A stretch of 5,775 nucleotides of DNA from Candidatus Pacearchaeota archaeon (GTDB lineage Archaea > Nanobdellota > Nanobdellia > Pacearchaeales > GW2011-AR1), in NCBI GenBank assembly GCA_026395775.1, contig JAPLYA010000127.1, forward strand, positions 1 to 5,775, given 5' to 3'. How positions within the stretch are numbered: position 1 is the first letter of the stretch; every line of letters starts with the position of its first letter. Positions 1 through 3,333 of this stretch are shown here, in pieces. The notes below the pieces were generated by a model. That model was given only the letters and a program-made list of their open reading frames with translations. It had not been told where the DNA came from and ran no database searches. Position numbers and translations under genes: made by a program.

Positions 1-72
1 CCTAACCTTCCTTTTTCTCTGCCCATTTTTAACAATTTTAGAAGACTTGCAAAAAACACATTTTTTGACCAT
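1..72 (-). CDS. N-terminus of a zinc-ribbon protein, probably transposase-like (partial)
   Basis: Only the first 24 codons are inside the window; the gene runs off the left edge. The start is well supported: ATG at 72-70 is preceded by a strong AAGGAGGT ribosome binding site with a 7-base spacer, and by a TATA-like box further upstream. The visible protein begins MVKKCVFCKSSKIVKNG and continues with a run of Lys/Arg. The CxxC knuckle (C5, C8) followed by an 'IVKNG.RK' segment resembles the N-terminal zinc ribbon that precedes the catalytic domain in many archaeal and bacterial insertion-sequence transposases. That resemblance is from memory, and the second CxxC and any DDE domain are not visible. 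It could equally be a small stand-alone zinc-ribbon protein. It is divergent from the eS17 gene. Confidence 0.6.
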   Translation of the reverse strand, partial: MVKKCVFCKSSKIVKNGQRKRKVR

Positions 73-79
73 GATAAAT

Positions 80-87
80 ACCTCCTT
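80..87 (-). promoter_or_regulatory. Strong ribosome binding site of the zinc-ribbon gene
   Basis: AAGGAGGT on the minus strand, 7 bases before the ATG at 72. It is complementary to the 3' end of 16S rRNA and fixes the start of this partial gene. Confidence 0.75.
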
Positions 88-110
88 TCAAAATAGCTAA
101 TAATCAGGGG

Positions 111-119
111 TATTTATAT
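111..119 (-). promoter_or_regulatory. Candidate TATA box for the zinc-ribbon gene
   Basis: The minus strand reads ATATAAATA here. Transcription would start about 25 bases on, near position 90, giving a leader of under 20 bases that just includes the ribosome binding site. The spacing is right for an archaeal promoter, but AT-rich DNA gives such boxes by chance. Confidence 0.45.
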
Positions 120-155
120 CATTCGTTTACTTGACAGTATCATCCAAACAATAGC

Positions 156-163
156 TTTAAATA
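156..163 (+). promoter_or_regulatory. TATA box of the eS17-Alba operon (leaderless)
   Basis: TTTAAATA is centred about 25 bases before the eS17 ATG. In archaea transcription starts roughly 25 bases downstream of the box centre, so the mRNA would begin at or next to the start codon. There is no ribosome binding site before the ATG, which agrees with a leaderless message. Confidence 0.65.
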
Positions 164-184
164 TCCTAAGTTCTAAGCAATTTT

Positions 185-388
185 ATGGGTAGAATTAAAT
201 CGACCTTAATTAAGAGAACAGCAAAGACTCTAGTTGCACAATCAAAGTTTCAAGAAGATTTCGATGAGAATCAAAGATTGCTTTCTGGGGTTATACCGAG
301 TAAAAAAATGAAAAACATGATAGCTGGGTATATAGCACGACTAGAGAAACAGCAGAGAAAGAAGAGAGAAATTTTAATGCTTAACTAA
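185..388 (+). CDS. rps17e: Small ribosomal subunit protein eS17
   Basis: A 67-residue basic protein of the archaeal/eukaryotic ribosomal family eS17 (S17e), a component of the 30S subunit absent from bacteria. The signature is clear: it opens with MGRIKSTLIKRTAKTL, has the central 'F..DF.EN' segment (residues 22-29), the 'IPSKKMKNMIAGYI' motif (about 37-50) and a lysine/arginine-rich tail. Length is normal for archaea. The ATG at 185 is chosen because the conserved MGRIK begins there and a TATA box lies at the leaderless distance. Alba follows after 20 bases on the same strand, so the two are probably co-transcribed. This gene is the best single indicator that the window is archaeal. Confidence 0.97.
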   Translation: MGRIKSTLIKRTAKTLVAQSKFQEDFDENQRLLSGVIPSKKMKNMIAGYIARLEKQQRKKREILMLN

Positions 389-408
389 AAATAGAGACTA
401 CTATAAAA

Positions 409-708
409 ATGGCTGAAACAAAAAACAAAAAAGATGATAATATTGTTTTCATTGGAGGCAAGCCCTTCATGAACTATGTTAGAGCAGTAGAAATCCAGTT
501 CGGCACAAACAACAACAAGGAAGTCATCATTAAGTCCAGAGGAAAATTTATTTCAAGAGCAGTTGATGTTGAACAAGTTATAAAGCACGGACCTTTAGGC
601 CAAAATGTAGAAACAAAAAGAATAGAAACAAACTCTGAAGAATTTGAGAACCAAGAAGGCAGAAAAGTTAAGGTTTCTACAATCGAGATAACCCTCGCCA
701 AGAAATAG
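409..708 (+). CDS. albA: DNA/RNA-binding chromatin protein Alba
   Basis: A 99-residue Alba (Sac10b) family protein. Alba forms dimers that coat DNA and also bind RNA, organising archaeal chromatin. Visible motifs are 'IGGKPFMNYV' (residues 15-24, the nucleic-acid-binding loop), 'VIIKSRGKFISRAVDV' (about 39-54) and the C-terminal strand 'VSTIEITLAKK' ending the protein. A lysine/aspartate-rich stretch of about 10 residues precedes the domain. In the binding loop, crenarchaeal Alba typically has GKKP; here the first of those lysines (the acetylated K16 of Sulfolobus Alba) is Gly17 and the second is kept as Lys18. No ribosome binding site is seen in the 20-base gap after eS17, and no convincing separate promoter, so it is probably read as part of the eS17 transcript. 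A structured, T-rich region follows. Confidence 0.96.
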   Translation: MAETKNKKDDNIVFIGGKPFMNYVRAVEIQFGTNNNKEVIIKSRGKFISRAVDVEQVIKHGPLGQNVETKRIETNSEEFENQEGRKVKVSTIEITLAKK

Positions 709-739
709 TTTTAGTTCTATTGTTGTTAAAAAATTAGCC

Positions 740-786
740 CTGCTTCATAGCCTCGGTTTTAGGCTATTCCGCAGTTATTTCTTTTG
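740..786 (+). terminator. Hairpin plus T-rich tract after Alba
   Basis: A two-part stem can be drawn: CTGC (740-743) with GCAG (771-774), and ATAGCC (747-752) with GGCTAT (762-767), separated by a symmetric 3x3 internal loop, with a 9-base apical loop. TTATTTCTTTTG follows directly. It is placed 31 bases after the Alba stop and is plausible as the operon's 3' end. Archaea terminate mainly at T-tracts, so the hairpin may instead protect the 3' end or be part of a small RNA. Confidence 0.45.
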
Positions 787-825
787 ATTGTTAATAGAAA
801 AATTCTTTTATACGCTGGAAAAATT

Positions 826-853
826 GTGTTCATTAGTTTAAAAAACTAAACAC
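826..853 (+). repeat. AT-rich inverted repeat upstream of the tRNA gene
   Basis: TTAGTTT (833-839) and AAACTAA (843-849) pair around an AAA loop; GTGT (826-829) and ACAC (850-853) extend the stem across a 3-base bulge. No protein-coding potential is seen in 709-946, and this hairpin and the one at 740-774 are the only structures noticed there. A TATA-like TTTTATA at 807-813 would place a transcription start near 835, inside the hairpin. Function unknown. Confidence 0.3.
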
Positions 854-917
854 CCTAGCCCACGTATACTAAAATAATTTGTTATTTAACTCTCTAAAAT
901 CAAGAATAGAAAGCTTT

Positions 918-924
918 TTTAAAT
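918..924 (+). promoter_or_regulatory. TATA box of the tRNA gene
   Basis: TTTAAAT is centred 26 bases before the first base of the tRNA, the standard archaeal spacing, with a purine-rich stretch just upstream that could serve as the TFB-recognition element. Confidence 0.55.
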
Positions 925-946
925 CATCTTCTGCTTGTATTTTCGT

Positions 947-1018
947 GGCGGTGTAGCTTAGTGGTAAAGCACGACTCTCATAAGGTCGGGACCGAGGGTT
1001 CGAGTCCCTCTACCGCCA
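947..1018 (+). tRNA. tRNA with anticodon CAT (elongator Met or Ile2)
   Basis: A complete cloverleaf can be folded. The acceptor stem pairs GGCGGTG (947-953) with TACCGCC (1011-1017), the last pair being G-U, with discriminator A1018. The D arm is GCTT/AAGC. The anticodon stem pairs CGACT (972-976) with GGTCG (984-988), and loop CTCATAA puts CAT at 979-981. The T arm is GAGGG-TTCGAGT-CCCTC. No intron is present, and CCA is not encoded, so it must be added after transcription. It is not the initiator: archaeal initiator tRNAs have an A1-U72 pair and three G-C pairs in the anticodon stem, both absent. Elongator tRNA-Met and tRNA-Ile2 (whose C34 is modified to agmatidine to read AUA) cannot be separated with confidence by eye. 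Confidence 0.96.
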
Positions 1019-1063
1019 TTTCATACTTCTTAATCCTAAATTGTTAAAAATAAACCTCCCAAT

Positions 1064-1126
1064 CACACCAAGGTGCGGGGTATATCACCCAGAACTAGAA
1101 TTAATCCCCATCAAACACACCAAGGT
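1064..1126. repeat. Pair of 11-base direct repeats, CACACCAAGGT
   Basis: Exact copies at 1064-1074 and 1116-1126, 52 bases apart, in the 149-base gap between the tRNA and the end of the hydrogenase-like gene. The first copy is part of a palindromic CACC-AA-GGTG (1066-1075), and a short GGGT/ACCC hairpin (1078-1090) lies between them. No open frame is present. They may be protein-binding sites or the remains of a mobile insertion beside the tRNA; no attachment-site copy of the tRNA 3' end was found. Confidence 0.4.
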
Positions 1127-1159
1127 TAAGTATACAAAACGAAGTTAGTTTTTATCAAC

Positions 1160-1167
1160 AAAAGAAA
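1160..1167 (-). terminator. T-tract after the hydrogenase-like gene
   Basis: The minus strand reads TTTCTTTT directly after the stop codon at 1170-1168, followed by a further T-containing stretch. Such tracts end transcription in archaea. No hairpin is associated. Confidence 0.35.
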
Positions 1168-1974
1168 CTATTTCCTAAAATCTATACCATTAGCTTCTTT
1201 AATTTCGCCCTTGCTTCCTCTTGAGATTCTTTCTTTTTTTGCAAGATTAATATATTTCAAAACCCCCCTTTGCTTTTCTCCCAAGCTTTTAGTTTTAGAT
1301 AAAAAAGGCCCGCCAATACACCCCCCTTTGCAAAAAGTAACATCTAAGAACTTTATTGATTTATCGGGCTTATTAAGAAAGTTTTCAACTTCTTTTGCTC
1401 CATCAATAATCATGCATTCATTAAACCCCACAATTCCATTCAAGTTGGCTGTTCTGGACAAACCCCCGGGTAAAGGATAAACTTTGGTATAATCATTATA
1501 AAACCTATCAAATTTCCACATTCCTTTTTTGGGTTTTATCCTTTTTTTATCAAAAATCTGTTTTAATTCTTGGTAATCAATAACCCCATCAATAAGTTTA
1601 CTTTTCTTAGCTTCAATTTTCTTAAAATTACAAGGAGAAATAAAAATAAGTCTATGTTTAGGAAAAACCTTTTTGCATATTTTTGCTGTTGCAATCATTG
1701 GGCTATCTATTTTAGCTAGGTTCTTCTTGTATTTGGAGAACTTTCCTTCAATTAAAGAAACAATTCCAGGGCAGACACTTGTAATAACAAGCTCTTTTGA
1801 GTTCTCAAGAAGTTTATGATACTCCCTATTAACCATTTTGGCCCCAAATGTCAATTCAACTACTTTATCAAAACCTAGGTTCTTCAACATCCCAATAATC
1901 TCGGGATAGTCAAACTCGCTGGCAAAACTCGGAGCCAACATAGCAAGTTTCTTCTCTTTTTTTCTTTTCATCAT
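1168..1974 (-). CDS. Stand-alone [FeFe]-hydrogenase H-cluster domain protein
   Basis: A 268-residue soluble protein matching only the C-terminal catalytic domain (Fe_hyd_lg_C) of iron-only hydrogenases, which interconvert protons/electrons and H2. The three family signatures appear in order: 'TSVCPG' (65-70, usually TSCCPGW), 'SPCNFKKIEA' (113-122, usually MPCxxKKxE) and 'FCKGGCIGG' (214-222, usually MACxxGCxxGG). The four H-cluster ligand cysteines are therefore C68, C115, C215 and C219; K118 and E121 match the conserved lysine and glutamate. The proton-relay cysteine (first C of TSCC) is V67, and the GGGQP ending is absent. N-terminal ferredoxin-like cluster domains are missing: the domain starts at about residue 10 (LAMLAPSF). 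Cysteine loss at the relay position occurs in sensory HydS-type members, so a sensor or slow enzyme is as likely as a producer of H2. The HydEFG maturases are not in view. The start is ATG 1974 or ATG 1971. Confidence 0.88.
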   Translation of the reverse strand: MMKRKKEKKLAMLAPSFASEFDYPEIIGMLKNLGFDKVVELTFGAKMVNREYHKLLENSKELVITSVCPGIVSLIEGKFSKYKKNLAKIDSPMIATAKICKKVFPKHRLIFISPCNFKKIEAKKSKLIDGVIDYQELKQIFDKKRIKPKKGMWKFDRFYNDYTKVYPLPGGLSRTANLNGIVGFNECMIIDGAKEVENFLNKPDKSIKFLDVTFCKGGCIGGPFLSKTKSLGEKQRGVLKYINLAKKERISRGSKGEIKEANGIDFRK

Positions 1975-1978
1975 TTTA

Positions 1979-2134
1979 TCAAGAAAATAAACTATTTAAT
2001 GCTTTCCAAGCAGCATAGTAAAATCTTAATAATCCAGAGTTAAATTGTAAACTATTTAAGAATACTTGAAAAAAGGTGAGCAATTCAATTAACCAAACCA
2101 ACACAATTTTTCCTGCGAAGAATAAGTTTTTCAT
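1979..2134 (-). CDS. Possible 51-residue hydrophobic mini-protein upstream of the hydrogenase-like gene
   Basis: An uninterrupted frame from ATG at 2134 to TGA at 1981-1979, ending four bases before the hydrogenase-like ATG at 1974. The protein starts MKNLFFAGKIVLVWLIELL and remains aromatic and hydrophobic (F, L, W, Y), with few charges (K2, K9, E17, R38, K44), so at least one membrane segment at about residues 4-27 is possible. The tetrapeptide LNSL occurs twice exactly 20 residues apart, from an in-phase 12-base DNA repeat. There is no ribosome binding site, but TTAATATATAA sits about 22 bases upstream, the same distance as for the hydrogenase gene's own box, so a leaderless start is possible. 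I recognise no family. AT-rich DNA yields F/L-rich frames by chance, so the call is tentative. Confidence 0.35.
   Translation of the reverse strand: MKNLFFAGKIVLVWLIELLTFFQVFLNSLQFNSGLLRFYYAAWKALNSLFS
1988..2059. repeat. 12-base direct repeat TAAACTATTTAA
   Basis: Exact copies at 1988-1999 and 2048-2059, exactly 60 bases apart; on the minus strand TTAAATAGTTTA. The left copy overlaps the proposed TATA box of the hydrogenase-like gene. It may be a duplicated promoter or operator element, or an in-phase repeat within the possible mini-gene here. Confidence 0.5.
1990..2000 (-). promoter_or_regulatory. Candidate TATA box for the hydrogenase-like gene
   Basis: The minus strand reads ATTAAATAGTT, centred about 22 bases before ATG 1974 and 25 before the second ATG at 1971. 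This would give a leaderless mRNA, in keeping with the absence of a ribosome binding site, and slightly favours 1971 as the true start. It lies inside the possible 51-codon mini-gene; both cannot be assumed active. Confidence 0.4.
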
Positions 2135-2149
2135 ATTAACAATTCGGAG

Positions 2150-2160
2150 TTATATATTAA
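2150..2160 (-). promoter_or_regulatory. Candidate TATA box, TTAATATATAA
   Basis: Centred about 21 bases before the ATG at 2134 on the minus strand. It is nearly symmetrical (TTATATATTAA on the plus strand), so it could act in either direction. Between this box and the plus-strand zinc-ribbon gene I see no other gene. Confidence 0.3.
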
Positions 2161-2197
2161 GTCTGATTCTGTTTTATGATAAGCAGTAAAGCACAGG

Positions 2198-2205
2198 TTT
2201 ATAAA
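2198..2205 (+). promoter_or_regulatory. Candidate TATA box for the CxxC mini-protein gene
   Basis: TTTATAAA would direct a start near 2228, giving a leader of roughly 58 bases before the ATG at 2286. The leader carries a strong ribosome binding site and a short palindrome AACTAGTT, but no riboswitch that I recognise. Confidence 0.4.
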
Positions 2206-2272
2206 GCCAATAAAACATCAAATCTAAACATATGAGTTAGTTTAACAACTAGTTCTTATGTAACTAATAACC

Positions 2273-2277
2273 GGAGG
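2273..2277 (+). promoter_or_regulatory. Ribosome binding site of the CxxC mini-protein
   Basis: GGAGG with an 8-base spacer to the ATG at 2286. This strong site supports the reality and start of a gene only 52 codons long. Confidence 0.8.
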
Positions 2278-2285
2278 ATATCAAA

Positions 2286-2444
2286 ATGGGATTCAACAGA
2301 AGTTTTTCAAGCGAACCAAGAGAAATGCATAAAGCTGTCTGCAGTGAATGTAAGAAAGAATGTGAAGTTCCTTTCAAACCAACCGCAGGCAAACCAGTTT
2401 TCTGTAGAGATTGCTATGCTAAAAAGAAACCACGAAGATTTTAG
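2286..2444 (+). CDS. CxxC-x17-CxxC zinc-ribbon mini-protein
   Basis: A complete 52-residue gene with a strong ribosome binding site. It has CSEC (19-22) and CRDC (40-43) separated by exactly 17 residues, the defining pattern of the CxxC-x17-CxxC domain family, with the typical 'CEVPFKPTAGKPVFC' core between them; C26 is an extra cysteine within the spacer. The four paired cysteines should bind one zinc ion. A short polar N-terminus (MGFNRSFSSEPREM) and a basic tail (AKKKPRRF) flank the domain, which suggests contact with nucleic acid, though no function is established for the family as far as I know. It is monocistronic, convergent with the oxidoreductase operon, and ends in a long T-tract. 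The identification of the domain is firm; the role is unknown. Confidence 0.9.
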   Translation: MGFNRSFSSEPREMHKAVCSECKKECEVPFKPTAGKPVFCRDCYAKKKPRRF

Positions 2445-2474
2445 TTAATCTTCACATAGTTTAGCGTCATATAG

Positions 2475-2492
2475 TTTTTATTTTTTTATTTT
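2475..2492 (+). terminator. T-tract terminator of the CxxC mini-protein
   Basis: Runs of five and seven T, then four, broken by single A, start 31 bases after the stop codon at 2442-2444. This is a typical archaeal intrinsic terminator. It lies in the 46-base gap between two convergent genes; the minus strand is A-rich there, so it offers no matching T-tract for the oxidoreductase operon. Confidence 0.6.
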
Positions 2493-3333
2493 ATCTTTTA
2501 ATATCTTTCCAGCTTTTATTTTGTTTTTTTAAGCTAGCAAGTTGAGGAGTTACATCTTCAAATACTAGCTTTGTTTCCTGGTAAAATATACCAAGTGGAA
2601 TTTTAGTTTTATCATTAACAGAATTATAATCAAACTCCTCTGCTTTTTTCATTGCCTCTTGTAAGTTTGTTTTATCATGCCCTGTTTCCTGCAAATTATA
2701 AGTCTTGGCTTTCATTCCAATATCGGGGTGGAAAATTAAGCAAGGCTGGAGTATTTCAATAAAAGCAAAACCCTTGTGCTTCTTGGCTTCTTCTAAAATC
2801 TGCTCAACTTGCTTTGCATCTGCAAAAACTCTTGCCACAAATCCACAACCAGCAGCCAGCATTATCTTTATAGGATTCATTGGGGGGATTTTTACTCCGC
2901 CAGGAGTTGTCTTATCTTTAAATCCAATCTCAGATGTAGGAGTAGGCTCTCCAACAGTTAATGCAAACACCTGATTATTATGAACAATATACTTAAAATC
3001 AGAATTATATCTAGCAGCATGAATCAAATGTTCAATCCCCTCTGCATATGCATCCCCATCTCCTGCAAATCCCAGAACATTCAAATTAGGATCCCCAACT
3101 TTTAATCCCAAACAGCTTGGCACAACTCTTCCATGCAAACCATTTAATCCTTGCAAGTTAATATAATCAAATATTTTGCTGGCACACCCAATCCCAGTCA
3201 CAATTGCCCATTTCTCTTTATCTTTCTCATTTTTAATTTCTTTATTCAGAAAGTTCTTTACACCTGCAAGTATCTGAAAGTTCCAGCATCCCGGGCACCA
3301 GGATGGTTGTGTTTTAGTGTTTAAGTCTGTCAT
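2491..3333 (-). CDS. korB: 2-oxoacid:ferredoxin oxidoreductase, beta subunit
   Basis: A 280-residue thiamine-diphosphate-binding beta subunit of a 2-oxoacid:ferredoxin oxidoreductase, which converts a 2-oxoacid plus CoA to acyl-CoA and CO2 while reducing ferredoxin. The [4Fe-4S] ligands are C13 and C16 (WCPGC), C50 (GIGCASK) and C198 (QPC), the same four positions as in the Sulfolobus enzyme. HGR is at 68-70. The thiamine/magnesium motif runs from GDGD (91-94) to the NN pair (119-120), followed by 'VFALTVGEPTPTS'. K53 and L125 correspond to residues tied to broad 2-oxoacid use, including 2-oxoglutarate, in Sulfolobus; I therefore prefer a Kor/general type over a strict pyruvate enzyme, but the substrate is not proven. 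It is the last gene of the operon; its ATG overlaps the preceding stop by 4 bases (ATGA) and has its own strong AAGGAGG site. Confidence 0.95.
   Translation of the reverse strand: MTDLNTKTQPSWCPGCWNFQILAGVKNFLNKEIKNEKDKEKWAIVTGIGCASKIFDYINLQGLNGLHGRVVPSCLGLKVGDPNLNVLGFAGDGDAYAEGIEHLIHAARYNSDFKYIVHNNQVFALTVGEPTPTSEIGFKDKTTPGGVKIPPMNPIKIMLAAGCGFVARVFADAKQVEQILEEAKKHKGFAFIEILQPCLIFHPDIGMKAKTYNLQETGHDKTNLQEAMKKAEEFDYNSVNDKTKIPLGIFYQETKLVFEDVTPQLASLKKQNKSWKDIKR

Noticed and set aside
474..701. 75-codon minus-strand frame opposite Alba
   Set aside because: It lies wholly antisense to a clear Alba gene, has no recognisable motif and is explained as a shadow frame.
759..833. 24-codon minus-strand frame between Alba and the tRNA
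   Set aside because: Very short, no ribosome binding site, overlaps the hairpin region; nothing suggests it is coding.
947..1018. Initiator tRNA-Met
   Set aside because: The first pair is G-C rather than A-U and the anticodon stem lacks the three consecutive G-C pairs of initiators.
1061..1130. CRISPR array
   Set aside because: Only two 11-base copies, too short and too few for CRISPR repeats, with no regular spacers and no cas genes.
1211..1480. 89-codon plus-strand frame opposite the hydrogenase-like gene
   Set aside because: The opposite strand carries conserved H-cluster motifs; this frame has no family features, ribosome binding site or promoter.
1168..1974. Nar1/Narf cytosolic iron-sulfur assembly protein
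   Set aside because: Those are eukaryotic and carry an N-terminal cluster motif that is absent here; a hydrogenase-type H-domain fits better.
2176..2235. 19-codon plus-strand frame before the CxxC gene
   Set aside because: Too short, no ribosome binding site, and it overlaps the TATA box proposed for the CxxC gene.
2705..2974. 89-codon plus-strand frame opposite the beta subunit
   Set aside because: It is antisense to the conserved thiamine-binding region of the oxidoreductase and has no support of its own.
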